Below, piece by piece: positions 8,985 through 18,664 of a stretch of 55,032 nucleotides of DNA. The stretch is from positions 1-55,032 of the forward strand of contig MKVL01000018.1 of NCBI GenBank assembly GCA_001899205.1. The letters run 5' to 3'. The notes beneath the pieces are model-generated. The model worked only from the letters and a program-made list of their open reading frames with translations, did not search any database and had not been told where the DNA came from. How positions within the stretch are numbered: position 1 is the stretch's first letter; the number at the start of each line of letters is the position of its first letter. This DNA is from Mesorhizobium sp. 65-26. GTDB lineage: Bacteria > Pseudomonadota > Alphaproteobacteria > Rhizobiales > Rhizobiaceae. The translations under genes and the position numbers were made by a program.

Positions 8985-9422
8985 TCAGCCGAGTTCCTGG
9001 GCGAGCCCGATCAGAAGCCCTTCAGGCCCCCGGATATAGCAGAGCCGGTAGGCGTTCTTGTACTCGACCACTTCGCCCACGAGCCGGGCGCCGCGCTTGC
9101 CTAGCCTTTCAAGCGTCTCATCCAGATCGTCCACCGCGAACATCACGCGCAGATAGCCCAGGGCGTTCACCGGGGCGTTTCGGTGATCCGCGACGACGGG
9201 CGGCATGAGGAAGCGGGATAGTTCGAGCCGGCCATGGCCGTCGGGCGTGCGCATCATGGCAATCTCGACTCGCTGGTCGCCCAGACCGGTGACGCGCCCG
9301 GCCCACTCGCCTTCGATCGTGGCCCGCCCTTCGAGCTCCAGGCCGAGCTCACGAAAGAAGTCGATTGTCGCTTCGAGGTCATCGACGACGATGCCTATAT
9401 TGTCCATCCGTTTGAGCGCCAT
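8985..9422 (-). CDS. VOC (glyoxalase/bleomycin resistance) family protein
   Basis: 145-aa protein of the vicinal oxygen chelate superfamily. The pattern is clear: MDNIGIVVDDLEATIDFF at the N-terminus, a second half starting at YLRVMFAVDDLDETLERL, and a final YIRGPEGLLIGLAQEL strand carrying a possible metal-ligand glutamate. Such proteins include lyases, dioxygenases and antibiotic-binding proteins, and the sequence does not say which. Single gene on the minus strand after tRNA-Ser; no operon partner. Confidence 0.85.
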   Translation of the reverse strand: MALKRMDNIGIVVDDLEATIDFFRELGLELEGRATIEGEWAGRVTGLGDQRVEIAMMRTPDGHGRLELSRFLMPPVVADHRNAPVNALGYLRVMFAVDDLDETLERLGKRGARLVGEVVEYKNAYRLCYIRGPEGLLIGLAQELG

Positions 9423-9761
9423 GTGCTCAATCTACAAGGTGTCGTCAGCCCGGCAAGGGGCTGGATCCGGGCCGAGGGAGAAGGTCTTCGGACGCTTCGC
9501 CATCTTGATATGGCGTATACCTAGTGGCTGCTCCGGATCGCCGCGTCACTACCCCGGTCTTCGCGGGCCTGCGGGCGTCCACCGCTCGCTGTGGCGGGCG
9601 TCACAATCTTGCCCGCTTTCGGACATAATCGGTTAACATCGTGCTAAACAATTCCTGCGCACAAGGGATCGGGGATCAGGGTGTAGCAGGCGCGGTAAGG
9701 TGAGCGACTTCCTGATGTTCACAGTGCCGCGTATTTGTTGAGACTAGGGGACAATCGAAAA
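9423..9761. other. Intergenic region upstream of rlpA
   Basis: About 340 bases without a supported gene. It holds two short perfect inverted repeats: GCCCGG/CCGGGC (9448-9453 and 9467-9472) and CGCCAT/ATGGCG (9498-9503 and 9510-9515, six-base loop). An AT-rich stretch around 9625-9655 (TCGGTTAACATCGTGCTAAA) is a plausible promoter zone for rlpA, but I cannot assign -35 and -10 boxes with confidence. Confidence 0.4.
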
Positions 9762-10964
9762 ATGCAGACTGCGACGCGACCGCGTCTTCGCCGTGCATCA
9801 GCCTTCGTGTTGTTCGCCATGTCGGCAACGATGCTTGCCGGTTGCGGGACCCCCGAGCCGAAGGCCATGGTCCTCAAGAAACCCCGCTCGAAGGAATATT
9901 TCGCCGAGACGGAATATGGCGTAAAGGCCAGTCCCTACGCGTCCTTCATGCGGCGCGGCGGCGGGCGCGACCAATTGGGCAAGCCCTATCAGGTTCGCGG
10001 CAAGTGGTATTATCCCAAGGAAGACAGGAAGTACTCGAAGGTAGGTCTTGCATCCTGGTATGGCGACGCCTTCCACGGTCGCTATACTGCCAACGGCGAA
10101 GTCTATGACACTGCGCACCTGACGGCGGCTCATCCGACCATGCCGTTGCCGAGCTACGCGCGCGTCACCAACATGAAGACCGGCAGCTCGATCATCGTGC
10201 GCGTCAACGATCGCGGTCCCTACCATGACGGCCGTATCATCGACCTGTCGAAGCGTGCCGCCCAGATGCTCGATTATGCCAATATCGGCACTGCGGAAGT
10301 GAAGGTAGACTATGTCGGCCGAGCGCCGCTCGACGGCGATGACGACCAGTACCTGATGGCATCATATCATCCCGGCAACCGGATCCCGGATCCTTCGGAC
10401 GGCTTGCCGACGGGCGTGATGGTTGCCATGAATGGGGCATCGCCCAGCCAGCCTGTCGGCGCCGGAGCTGTGCCATTTCCGGGCAAGCTGACGACCGGCG
10501 CCCAGCCGGCCTTCGCGACGCAGGCGCCCGTTTTCGGTGATATTGCCCTGCCGGACCAGGGGCCGATCGTGCCGCAGCGCCCAGACATGGGGCTGCCGGC
10601 CCAGTCGCCGTTCGCCATGGCGTCGCTGTCGTATGCGGATGAGCGTGTCGAGAGGGCGTCCACAGCCTTCGCGGCGCTCGATGCGCGCCAGCAGTTGCAG
10701 GATTGGAAGCGGCCCTCCGCGCCTCAATCGCAAGGCGGCTCGGCCGGCTTTGTCGCCGCCGGTACGTTCGATCACGCTTCCGAAGCCAAGCGGGTGGCAG
10801 CCCAGCTTTCCGCGTTCGGCAAGATCGAGATCCAGCGTTCGGTGCAGGGCGGCAACGATTGGTATTCCGTCAACCTCTATCCGGACGGACGCCACAACCT
10901 CGACGACCTGCTGCAGGCGGCATGGTCGCATGGAGCGCCCGACGCGCTTGCCGTGCGCGACTGA
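9762..10964 (+). CDS. rlpA: RlpA-family septal ring lipoprotein (lytic transglycosylase-like)
   Basis: Outer-membrane lipoprotein of the RlpA family, 400 aa, involved in peptidoglycan remodelling at the septum. The ATG at 9762 gives a lipoprotein signal with lipobox LAGC (residues 25-28, in TMLAGCGTPE). A double-psi beta-barrel domain spans roughly residues 100-195 (GLASWYGDAFHGRYTANGE; later RVNDRGPYHDGRIIDLS), keeping the acidic residues tied to glycan cleavage in RlpA. A proline-rich linker and a C-terminal SPOR-like domain (about residues 325-400, GTFDHASEAKRVAAQL) follow. AGGGGA lies upstream; the ORF also opens at a TTG at 9735. It is followed by a D,D-carboxypeptidase-like gene, also a cell-wall function. 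Confidence 0.93.
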   Translation: MQTATRPRLRRASAFVLFAMSATMLAGCGTPEPKAMVLKKPRSKEYFAETEYGVKASPYASFMRRGGGRDQLGKPYQVRGKWYYPKEDRKYSKVGLASWYGDAFHGRYTANGEVYDTAHLTAAHPTMPLPSYARVTNMKTGSSIIVRVNDRGPYHDGRIIDLSKRAAQMLDYANIGTAEVKVDYVGRAPLDGDDDQYLMASYHPGNRIPDPSDGLPTGVMVAMNGASPSQPVGAGAVPFPGKLTTGAQPAFATQAPVFGDIALPDQGPIVPQRPDMGLPAQSPFAMASLSYADERVERASTAFAALDARQQLQDWKRPSAPQSQGGSAGFVAAGTFDHASEAKRVAAQLSAFGKIEIQRSVQGGNDWYSVNLYPDGRHNLDDLLQAAWSHGAPDALAVRD

Positions 10965-11187
10965 CGCCATCGCGCATTGCGGAGCCGGACCAGACGGTTT
11001 TCCTCAGATGAAACGGACTTCCAGCTAGGGCTAAGCGCGCCGGTCGGTCTCGGGGTTGAAACTGGCGCGGGCGGCATCATGTCGTTACGCGATTGACGTC
11101 TGTTATTCATGCGCGGGCGGGTTGCTTCCGCGCCGGAAAACCGGAATGATCCGGCTCATATCATCTTGCTCCAACGGGTCGTGCCGA

Positions 11188-12351
11188 ATGGAATCACGCT
11201 GTCTCGCGCTTTTCCTGGGTCTGCTCAGCCTTGCCTTCGTATCGTCAGTCGAAACAGCCAGAGCGCAGCTTTTCGAGACCAAGGCCACGCAAGCCTTCAT
11301 GATCGACGCCGATACCGGGACGGTGCTGTTTTCGAAGGACGCCGACCGCCTGATACGGCCGGCTTCGATGGCCAAGCTGATGACCATGGAAGTCGTCTTC
11401 AACGCCATCAAATCGAAGCGCCTGACGCTGGACGACACATTCGTGGTCAGCGAGAACGCGTGGCGCAAGGGCGGCGCGCCATCCCGAACCTCAACCATGT
11501 TCGCCAAGGTGAAGTCGGCGATCCGCGTCGAGGACCTGATACAGGGCGTGACGGTTCAGGCGGCCAATGATGGCTGCATGGTGCTCGCCGAGGGCATGGC
11601 CGGCTCCGAGGAGAACTTCGCCGCGCAGATGACCGATCGCGCGCGCCAGATCGGCCTGGAGAAATCGACCTTCGTGAATTCCACGGGCCTTCCTGCCGAC
11701 GGACAGCAGACGACGGTGCGGGAACTGACGCTTCTTGCCCTGCATCTCTGGCGCGACTACCCCGACCTCTACCACTATTACGGCCTGAAGGATTTCAACT
11801 GGAACAACATCACCCAGGCGAACCGCAATCCGCTGCTGGCCATGGGTTTCGGTGCGGATGGGCTCGCCGTGGGCGCCAGCGAGGCAAACGGGTTCGGCAT
11901 CGTCGGCTCCGTCAGTCGCGATGGCACAAGGGTGATCATGGCCATGAGCGGCCTGGCCAATGATCGAGAGCGCAGCGAGGAGGCGCGCAAGCTGCTCGAA
12001 TGGGGTATTCGGTCGTTCCAGAAGACCGAGATATTCGGCAAGGACGAAGTGGTCGGCGAAGCCCAGGTTTTCGGCGGCGCGAAGCACGGCGTGGCGCTGA
12101 AGGCGAAAGGTCCGGTGGACATCTTCCTGCCCATTACCAATCGCGACAAGCTGACCGCCAAGATCGTCTACACCGGCCCGGTGGCAGCACCGGTGGAGCA
12201 AGGGCAGGCGATCGGCGCGTTGCGGGTCTGGATCGGCGACACGCTGAGCCAGGAGACGCCGTTGTTCGCGGCCGAGTCGGTCGCTGTGGGCACGCTGCCG
12301 CAGCGCGCGCTTGACGCCATCAAGGAACTTGCCGTCGGCTGGCTGCGTTAG
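11188..12351 (+). CDS. D-alanyl-D-alanine carboxypeptidase family protein (DacF-like) with altered active-site motifs
   Basis: Periplasmic protein of the low-molecular-weight penicillin-binding family (peptidase S11), 387 aa. Signal peptide over residues 1-26 (MESRCLALFLGLLSLAFVSS...ARA). The catalytic S60-M-A-K63 motif is intact (RPASMAKLM). The second motif, normally S-x-N, reads A125-A126-N127 (VQAANDGC), and the third, normally K-T-G, reads A227-V228-G229 (GADGLAVGASEANG); I confirmed the third in the nucleotides (ctc gcc gtg ggc). The C-terminal PBP5_C-like domain is present (about residues 290-380). With the lysine of KTG missing, normal carboxypeptidase activity is doubtful. An ATG at 11146, behind GGAAAACCGGA, is an alternative start. 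tmk and holB follow. Confidence 0.88.
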   Translation: MESRCLALFLGLLSLAFVSSVETARAQLFETKATQAFMIDADTGTVLFSKDADRLIRPASMAKLMTMEVVFNAIKSKRLTLDDTFVVSENAWRKGGAPSRTSTMFAKVKSAIRVEDLIQGVTVQAANDGCMVLAEGMAGSEENFAAQMTDRARQIGLEKSTFVNSTGLPADGQQTTVRELTLLALHLWRDYPDLYHYYGLKDFNWNNITQANRNPLLAMGFGADGLAVGASEANGFGIVGSVSRDGTRVIMAMSGLANDRERSEEARKLLEWGIRSFQKTEIFGKDEVVGEAQVFGGAKHGVALKAKGPVDIFLPITNRDKLTAKIVYTGPVAAPVEQGQAIGALRVWIGDTLSQETPLFAAESVAVGTLPQRALDAIKELAVGWLR

Positions 12352-12512
12352 AATTCCGCGGCGGGGTAGAAACACCTGGCGCTGCGTGGATGTGACGACG
12401 CTTGTCAGGCTTCGTCGAGAAAATTTGACTCGGGCTTCCGTCAAGGCGCGCGTCAGGACGACCACCATCATGGTGGACCTTTTTCCCGACCGGGACTAAG
12501 ACGATCGTGCAG

Positions 12513-13205
12513 ATGGACAAAGGTTTTCGATTGGCGCGCGGATTCTTCATCACCTTCGAGGGCGGGGAGGGCGCCGGCAAGTCAACGCAGATCGAGCGGC
12601 TTGCCCGAAAGATGCGTGCCAAGAAATACGACATCGTGGTGACGCGCGAGCCCGGCGGTTCGCCCGGCGCGGAAGCCGTGAGGCATGTGCTGCTTTCCGG
12701 CGCCGCCGAGCCTTTCGGAGCGAAGATGGAGGCGTTTCTTTTCGCGGCCGCGCGTTCGGACCATGTCGAACAGGTGATCCGGCCAGCGGTAGAGCGCGGC
12801 GCCATCGTGCTTTGCGACCGCTTCATGGATTCCTCACGCGTCTACCAGGGCGTCACCGGTGGCATCGACGTCGACTTCATGGATGCGCTGGAGCAGGTGG
12901 CGATCAACGGCATGGTGCCTGACATGACGCTGATCTTCGATATCGATCCCGCCGAAGGATTGCGGCGGGCAACGGTGCGGCGCGGCGGCGAGGCCGGCGC
13001 GGACCGTTTCGAGAAGGAGACGCTGGCCATTCACCGCAAGCGCCGGGAAGCCTTCCTTGCCATTGCCGCCGCCGAGCCGGACCGGTGCATCGTGATCGAT
13101 GCGTCGGGCGACCCCGACATGGTTGAGAACGTCGTGACCGCGACTGTTTTCGCGGCGCTGGAGGCAAGGACGCCGACGCAGAACCGGCAGACGGCCCCCG
13201 CATGA
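12513..13205 (+). CDS. tmk: Thymidylate kinase
   Basis: Phosphorylates dTMP to dTDP. P-loop [11 protein letters not shown] near residues 15-25, the DR motif in [14 protein letters not shown], and the LID region around [12 protein letters not shown]. 230 aa from the ATG at 12513; a GTG two codons earlier (12507) is an equally possible start. The glutamate- and alanine-rich C-terminal tail is normal for the group. The stop overlaps holB by four bases (ATGA), the common alphaproteobacterial tmk-holB arrangement. Confidence 0.96.
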   Translation: MDKGFRLARGFFITFEGGEGAGKSTQIERLARKMRAKKYDIVVTREPGGSPGAEAVRHVLLSGAAEPFGAKMEAFLFAAARSDHVEQVIRPAVERGAIVLCDRFMDSSRVYQGVTGGIDVDFMDALEQVAINGMVPDMTLIFDIDPAEGLRRATVRRGGEAGADRFEKETLAIHRKRREAFLAIAAAEPDRCIVIDASGDPDMVENVVTATVFAALEARTPTQNRQTAPA

Positions 13206-14254
13206 TCTTCGAACGCATCGCGCCCGAGCAGCACGATACGCTCGACGGCGTTCCCGAACCTTCCGAGACGCCGCGCCTGATCGGACATCAGCAGGCGGCA
13301 AACATGCTCGCCTCCGCCTATCGGGCCGGCAAGCTACCCCATGCGCTGATTTTCGCCGGCCCGGTCGGTATCGGCAAGGCGACCCTTGCCTTCCATCTCG
13401 CGCACCACCTGCTGAAACATCCGATTTCAGGGGAGGCGCCACTGGCATTGGCGACGCCCGATCCGACCTCCTCGCTGTTTCGCCAGATCGCAACGGGGGC
13501 GCACCCCTCGGTGCTGCATCTGACGCGCCCGCTCAACGACAAGACCAAGAGTTTCAAGACCGTCGTAACCGTCGACGAAATCCGCAAGGTGAGCCGCTTC
13601 CTGTCGCTGACCTCGCATGATGGCAGCTACCGCGTTGTCATTGTCGACCCGGCCGACGACATGAACACCAACGCCGCCAATGCTCTGCTCAAGAACCTCG
13701 AGGAGCCGCCGGCGCGCTCGCTGTTCATCCTGATCGTGCACGCGCCGGGCAGCCTGCTGCCGACAATCCGCTCACGCTGCCAGATGGTGCGTTTGACGCC
13801 GCTGGATGATGAAAGCCTGCTCACGGTGCTGGGGACCACCGAGCCGCCGCCGCCGGAGGATCCCGAAGCGCGAGCCGCGCTGGTGGCAAGGGCAGGGGGC
13901 AGCGTTCGCAATGCAATCCTGCTTACGCAATATGGTGGCCTGGAGATCGCCGAGGCGCTGGATGCGCTGGTGAAGGGAAGGCGGGACGTCGCCGGCGCCT
14001 ACAAGCTGGCGGAGGCCGTCGCCGGCCGCGATCAGGCGATCCCCTTCGACATCTTCAACCGCCGTGCGCTTGACCTCTTGTCCGATGCGGCGAGCCGGGC
14101 AGCGATGACGGGCGACCTGGGACTGGCGAAAACCCTCTCCGACACTTGGCAGGAAGCGCTGGACGCTGTATCCGAGACCGAGACCTATAATCTCGACAAG
14201 AAGCAGCACGCCCTGACCATGATCGACCGCCTGAATTCTGCAATGCGAATGTGA
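13202..14254 (+). CDS. holB: DNA polymerase III subunit delta'
   Basis: Clamp-loader subunit, 350 aa, AAA+ fold. An N-terminal [16 protein letters not shown] helix precedes a modified P-loop ([11 protein letters not shown]), then [14 protein letters not shown], a Walker B-like [20 protein letters not shown] and the sensor region PTIRSRCQM. Delta' normally does not hydrolyse ATP. Overlaps tmk by four bases and is followed 85 bases later by metG. The tmk-holB-metG-tatD-hydrolase order is typical of Rhizobiales. Confidence 0.95.
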   Translation: MIFERIAPEQHDTLDGVPEPSETPRLIGHQQAANMLASAYRAGKLPHALIFAGPVGIGKATLAFHLAHHLLKHPISGEAPLALATPDPTSSLFRQIATGAHPSVLHLTRPLNDKTKSFKTVVTVDEIRKVSRFLSLTSHDGSYRVVIVDPADDMNTNAANALLKNLEEPPARSLFILIVHAPGSLLPTIRSRCQMVRLTPLDDESLLTVLGTTEPPPPEDPEARAALVARAGGSVRNAILLTQYGGLEIAEALDALVKGRRDVAGAYKLAEAVAGRDQAIPFDIFNRRALDLLSDAASRAAMTGDLGLAKTLSDTWQEALDAVSETETYNLDKKQHALTMIDRLNSAMRM

Positions 14255-14339
14255 TGGCCCGCTGCGACGGGATGGCAATCGCCGTCCCGATGCGATATCC
14301 ACCGCCTCACTTCATTCAGAGATTCATGACGGTCCGTCC

Positions 14340-15890
14340 ATGTCACGCGACACTTTCTACATCACCACCGCTATTTCCTATCCGAACGGCAAGCCGCATA
14401 TCGGCCACGCCTACGAGCTGATCGCCACCGACGCGCTCGCCCGCTTCCAGCGGCTCGACGGCAAGGAAGTCTTCTTCCTCACCGGCACCGACGAGCATGG
14501 CATCAAGATGCTGCAGACGGCCCGAAAGGAAGGCATCTCGGCACGCGAGCTCGCCGATCGGAACTCGGCCGAGTTCAAGCGCATGGCCGTCGCGCTCAAC
14601 GCCTCCAACGATGATTTCATCCGCACCACCGAGGAGCGGCATTACGCGTCTTCGCAGGCGATCTGGAAGGCGATGGCCGCCAATGGCGACATCTACAAGG
14701 GCGGCTATGCCGGCTGGTACTCGGTGCGCGACGAAGCCTATTATGGCGAGGAAGAGACCGAGGTTCGGGCCGATAACGTCCGCTATGGGCCGCAGGGAAC
14801 GCCTGTCGAATGGGTCGAGGAGGAAAGCTATTTCTTCCGCCTGTCCGCCTACCAGGACAGGCTGATCGCGCTTTACGAAAACCAGCCGGACTTCATCGGC
14901 CCGGCAGAGCGGCGCAACGAAGTCATGAGCTTCGTGAAGTCCGGCCTGAAGGACCTCTCGATCTCGCGCACCACTTTCGACTGGGGTGTACCAGTTCCCG
15001 GCGACGAAAAGCACGTGATGTACGTGTGGGTCGACGCATTGACCAACTACATCACCGGTGTCGGATATCCCGATGAAAACGCTGACAAATGGCGCTTCTG
15101 GCCTGCGGATGCGCACATCATCGGCAAGGACATCGTGCGCTTCCACACGGTCTACTGGCCGGCCTTCCTGATGTCGGCGGGAATCCCGCTGCCGAAGCGC
15201 GTCTTCGGCCACGGCTTCCTGTTCAACCGCGGCGAGAAGATGTCGAAGTCGGTCGGCAACGTCATCGACCCGTTCACCATGATCGAGCACTACGGCCTTG
15301 ACCAGGTGCGCTACTTCTTCCTGCGCGAAGTGCCGTTTGGCCAGGATGGCAGCTACAGCCATGAGGCGATCGTCAATCGCACCAATGCCGACCTCGCCAA
15401 CGGGCTTGGCAATCTGGCGCAGCGTTCGCTGTCAATGATCGCCAAGAACTGCGGCGGCACCGTGCCGAAGCGTGGCGACCTGACGGAGGCCGACACGGCG
15501 ATCCTGGACCAGGCGGCGGCGGCCCTGGCAACCGCGCGCAAGGCCATGGCCGAGCAGGGCATCCATCTGGCGCTGGCGGCGATCTTCGGCGTCGTGGCGG
15601 AGGCCGACCGCTATTTCGCGGGGCAGGAGCCTTGGGCGCTGAAGAAGACCAATCCGGAGCGCATGGAGACGGTGCTGTGGACGACAGCTGAGGTGGTGCG
15701 GCGGGTGACGGTGCTTTGTCAGCCGTTTATTCCGGGATCAGCCGCGAAGCTGCTCGACCTGCTCGCCGTGCCGTCCGACAAGCGCGATTTCGCGCATGTC
15801 CATGCGGACCACGCCCTGGTGCCCGGCACGCCACTGCCGGCGCCTGAAGGCGTGTTTCCGCGTTACGTCGACCAGGATGGCAAGGCCTGA
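14340..15890 (+). CDS. metG: Methionine--tRNA ligase
   Basis: Class I aminoacyl-tRNA synthetase charging tRNA-Met, 516 aa. Signature motifs: HIGHAYE (HIGH class, residues 21-27) and KMSKS (about residues 300-304, [13 protein letters not shown]). The connective-peptide zinc-knuckle cysteines are absent ([16 protein letters not shown]), so this is the zinc-free short form without a C-terminal dimerisation domain. The stop overlaps the tatD start by one base (TGATG), giving a coupled unit with tatD and the hydrolase. Confidence 0.97.
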   Translation: MSRDTFYITTAISYPNGKPHIGHAYELIATDALARFQRLDGKEVFFLTGTDEHGIKMLQTARKEGISARELADRNSAEFKRMAVALNASNDDFIRTTEERHYASSQAIWKAMAANGDIYKGGYAGWYSVRDEAYYGEEETEVRADNVRYGPQGTPVEWVEEESYFFRLSAYQDRLIALYENQPDFIGPAERRNEVMSFVKSGLKDLSISRTTFDWGVPVPGDEKHVMYVWVDALTNYITGVGYPDENADKWRFWPADAHIIGKDIVRFHTVYWPAFLMSAGIPLPKRVFGHGFLFNRGEKMSKSVGNVIDPFTMIEHYGLDQVRYFFLREVPFGQDGSYSHEAIVNRTNADLANGLGNLAQRSLSMIAKNCGGTVPKRGDLTEADTAILDQAAAALATARKAMAEQGIHLALAAIFGVVAEADRYFAGQEPWALKKTNPERMETVLWTTAEVVRRVTVLCQPFIPGSAAKLLDLLAVPSDKRDFAHVHADHALVPGTPLPAPEGVFPRYVDQDGKA

Positions 15891-16690
15891 TGCTGATCGA
15901 CAGCCACTGCCATCTCGATTTTCCGGATTTCGCCGAGGAGCGGGCGGCCATCGTCGCCCGCGCCCAAGCGGCCGGAGTCGGCCGCATGGTCACGATCTCA
16001 ACGCGCGTGAAACGTTTTCAGCAAATTATTGAAATTGCTGAAACTTTTAGCGACGTCTATTGCTCGGTCGGCACTCATCCGCATAATGCGGCCGAGGAAC
16101 TCGACGTGACGACGGACGAGCTGGTGCAACTCGCCGCCCATCCCAAGGTGGTGGCGATCGGCGAAGCCGGTCTCGACTATTTCTACGACAAGGCGCCGCG
16201 CGACGCTCAGGCGCAGGGGTTTCGTACGCACATCGCCGCCGCGCGCCAGACCGGTCTGCCGCTGGTGATCCATTCCCGCGACGCCGATGACGACATGGCC
16301 TCTATCCTCGAGGACGAGACAGGGAAGGGCGCTTTCCCCTTCATCCTGCATTGTTTTTCCTCCGGACGACGGCTGGCTGAAATTGGCGTGGCGCTTGGCG
16401 GCTACGTCTCTTTTTCCGGCATCCTGACCTTCAAGAACTCCACCGACTTGCGGGCCATTGCCGCCGATGTGCCGCGCGATCGGTTGCTGGTCGAGACCGA
16501 CGCGCCTTACCTTGCGCCGATACCGTTCCGCGGCAAGCGCAACGAACCAGCCTTGGTCGTCAACACGGCCAGGGTGCTGGCCGAGACGATCGGTGTCACG
16601 GAAGGCGAGATAGCGACCATCACCACGGACAATTGCCTGCGGTTGTTCTCCAGGATGCCTCCTCTGCCAGCCGGATCGCGTGGCGCATGA
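15890..16690 (+). CDS. tatD: TatD-family metal-dependent hydrolase (DNase)
   Basis: 266-aa TIM-barrel metallohydrolase; relatives are 3'-5' exonucleases or deoxyribonucleases. Metal ligands are recognisable: DSHCHLD at residues 4-10, GEAGLDYFY, VIHSRDADDD, HCFSSG and the final ETDAPYLAP. It lies between metG and the metallo-beta-lactamase gene, with one- and four-base overlaps. Bases 16011-16050 are strikingly AT-rich for this genome and contain a perfect 9-bp inverted repeat (listed separately). The symbol follows common usage; whether the substrate is DNA has not been shown here. Confidence 0.93.
   Translation: MLIDSHCHLDFPDFAEERAAIVARAQAAGVGRMVTISTRVKRFQQIIEIAETFSDVYCSVGTHPHNAAEELDVTTDELVQLAAHPKVVAIGEAGLDYFYDKAPRDAQAQGFRTHIAAARQTGLPLVIHSRDADDDMASILEDETGKGAFPFILHCFSSGRRLAEIGVALGGYVSFSGILTFKNSTDLRAIAADVPRDRLLVETDAPYLAPIPFRGKRNEPALVVNTARVLAETIGVTEGEIATITTDNCLRLFSRMPPLPAGSRGA
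16016..16043. repeat. AT-rich 9-bp inverted repeat inside tatD
   Basis: TTTCAGCAA (16016-16024) and TTGCTGAAA (16035-16043) are exact complements with a ten-base spacer. They lie in a run of A/T-ending codons unlike the rest of the gene. Operator-like in form, but no regulator is linked to it by sequence. Confidence 0.6.
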
Positions 16691-17508
16691 GCGACCGTCT
16701 GCGCCTGACGATCCTAGGCTGCGGCTCTTCGCCGGGTACGCCACGCATCACCGGCGACTGGGGAAATTGCGATCCGGCCAACCCGAAGAACCGCCGCATG
16801 CGCACAGCGGCGCTCGTCGAGCGCATTGCGGCCAATGGGGCCCGGACCACCGTGGTCATCGATACCGGGCCGGATTTTCGCCAGCAGATGCTGATGGCCG
16901 GCGTCAAACGCATCGATGCCGTCGTCTACACGCATCCGCATGCCGATCATATCCATGGCATAGACGACCTTCGCGGCTTCGTGCTCGACCAGCGGCGGCT
17001 GATCGACGTCCATGCCGACCAGTTCACCATGGCGCGCCTGCGCGATGCCTTCGGCTATTGCTTCGAGACGCCTCCGGGCAGCTCTTATCCGCCCATCGTT
17101 TTGCCGCATATGATCGACCATGGCCGGGCGATCCGGATCGAAGGCGAGGGGGGTCCCCTCACCTTGCAGCCACTGCCGCAGATCCACGGCGATATCGTAT
17201 CGCTGGGTTTCCGCGTCGACGGCCTGGCCTATTGCCCCGATATCAGCGATTTTCCGGAAGCGACCGCCGCCCGGCTCACGGGCCTCGAAATGCTGGTGAT
17301 CGACGCGCTGCAATACAAGACGCATCCCAGCCATCTGTCGCTCGACCAGGCGCTCGGCTGGATCGAGCGGCTGGCGCCGAAGTCAGCCGTTCTCACGCAT
17401 ATGCATATACCGCTGGACTACGCCACGGTAATGGCCGAGACGCCGGACCACGTGGTGCCAGCCTATGACGGCATGATCATAGAAATGGCTTACAATCCAG
17501 CCGCGTAG
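16687..17508 (+). CDS. Metallo-beta-lactamase-fold hydrolase (PhnP-like)
   Basis: 273-aa MBL-fold metal-dependent phosphodiesterase-like enzyme. N-terminal LTILGCGSSPGTPRI, the dinuclear metal motif THPHADHIHG (HxHxDH, about residues 80-89), and later metal ligands in CPDISDFP and LTHMHIPLDY. The G-S-S-x-G-x-P start and overall layout match phosphoribosyl cyclic phosphate phosphodiesterase (PhnP) relatives, but the gene is not in a phosphonate-lyase cluster. Start 16687 is chosen for the ATGA overlap with tatD; an earlier in-frame ATG at 16633 lies inside tatD. In Rhizobiales this gene regularly follows tatD, so a housekeeping role is likely but unassigned. Confidence 0.9.
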   Translation: MSDRLRLTILGCGSSPGTPRITGDWGNCDPANPKNRRMRTAALVERIAANGARTTVVIDTGPDFRQQMLMAGVKRIDAVVYTHPHADHIHGIDDLRGFVLDQRRLIDVHADQFTMARLRDAFGYCFETPPGSSYPPIVLPHMIDHGRAIRIEGEGGPLTLQPLPQIHGDIVSLGFRVDGLAYCPDISDFPEATAARLTGLEMLVIDALQYKTHPSHLSLDQALGWIERLAPKSAVLTHMHIPLDYATVMAETPDHVVPAYDGMIIEMAYNPAA

Positions 17509-17532
17509 GCTCGTTTCCTTATAAACAATCGC

Positions 17533-17646
17533 ATGGACGATCCATCGCTCGTCCGTCAAGTCGACCTGACGGTGGCCGAGGCGGCGTATTTCGAGCAAGG
17601 CAATGGCGAGTTCCTGCCGACCCCGCGAACAGAGAGCTGCCCGTAG
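17533..17646 (+). CDS. Putative 37-aa ORF, possible thioesterase-like stub
   Basis: Short ORF beginning MDDPSLVRQVDLTVAEAAYF and ending FLPTPRTESCP. The stretch AYFEQGNGEFLPTPRTES recalls the first strand of hotdog acyl-CoA thioesterases (pattern FxxxGxxFxPTxxTxGPW), but the protein ends before any catalytic region. There is no strong ribosome-binding site. It may be the broken N-terminus of a lost gene or chance similarity. The rest of the gap to 17880 shows nothing recognisable. Confidence 0.25.
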   Translation: MDDPSLVRQVDLTVAEAAYFEQGNGEFLPTPRTESCP

Positions 17647-17880
17647 TGAAGGCCGCTACAGCCACTCATCGTCAAGCGCGGGCGCGTCTTCAGCACATCG
17701 ATCGGCTTCCGAACGAGAGCAACTGCGGCAGTCGTGGAAAGTGCCAAGCTCGTGATAAATATCGGGAAATCGCCGTAGCTGGCATCTGTGTAAGTTCCAT
17801 AATCTATCTTATGCGACTTTTATGTGTGGCGCTGTGGGCGTGCCCCGGTCCTCTCGCCGCTTATTCAGACCGCTCCGCTG

Positions 17881-18447
17881 TCAGCGGGACAGCTCCGATA
17901 GTTCCGTATCGAGGATCAGAGCCTGCTGGGCCGTCGCGTCGAGCATGCAGCTTACGATGATGTTGCTCTGCCGATCGGTGTTTATGGTTTCGGCCGAACC
18001 TTCGGCCCCGCAGCGCGCTTTGCGATAGTCGATCCAGGCGCGTTGCATCTTGCGGTAGCCTTCTCGCGCTTCGGGCGCCGCCTTGGCCATGAGCGCCGCA
18101 TAGGTCGCGTTGAGACGATCCTCCCACACGCTCACCTCGCGGTCGGCGCAATCGATCAGCCCGAGCTGCGATTGACCATCGTCGCTCTCGAACGAGCACA
18201 ACTCGGTCACGTAGTCGATGCACGAGCCAGGCTCGTGGCCAGAGAGCTTGATCTTGTTGTCGATATGGGCGGCTGGCGTCGGCGTGTCATTTATTCCAGG
18301 AACATTGCCCGGAAAGTCGCTGACATATTTCAGGCATTCGGCCAGCGCCGCCTTGTCCGAGGCACGAGCGGGCTCGCCAGTGACGGCAGGCGACGCGAAC
18401 GCCAGCAGGACAAGGCCACAACCCGCCAACATAAGAAAGCCCTTCAT
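17881..18447 (-). CDS. LprI-like secreted protein (DUF1311 family)
   Basis: 188-aa exported protein. Signal peptide at the N-terminus (MKGFLMLAGCGLVLLAFASP). The C-terminal half carries the LprI/DUF1311 pattern: C-ADREVSVWEDRLNATYAAL, then MQRAWIDYRKARC and a last cysteine (SCMLD). LprI of Mycobacterium inhibits lysozyme, but most members of the family are uncharacterised. At least six cysteines in the mature part suggest disulfides in the periplasm. GGAGAG lies eight bases upstream of the ATG. Monocistronic. Confidence 0.82.
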   Translation of the reverse strand: MKGFLMLAGCGLVLLAFASPAVTGEPARASDKAALAECLKYVSDFPGNVPGINDTPTPAAHIDNKIKLSGHEPGSCIDYVTELCSFESDDGQSQLGLIDCADREVSVWEDRLNATYAALMAKAAPEAREGYRKMQRAWIDYRKARCGAEGSAETINTDRQSNIIVSCMLDATAQQALILDTELSELSR

Positions 18448-18664
18448 CGCAAGCTCTCCATGGGTGCCAAAATCGTCACGGTTGCCCGCTTCCGAGCGTG
18501 CTCCGCGCCTAATTTAGAAACGTTGCGGATTGTCACTTTTGCACCAAGGCGGGCGATGGGCAACAGGGCGCGCCCTGCCCCATTTCGGTATGGCGTCAAA
18601 CCGGCCAAGCAAATAGCCTGTCTCGGAATGCTCCGCGTCGCAAGCATGGACAAGGCTATCAGGA

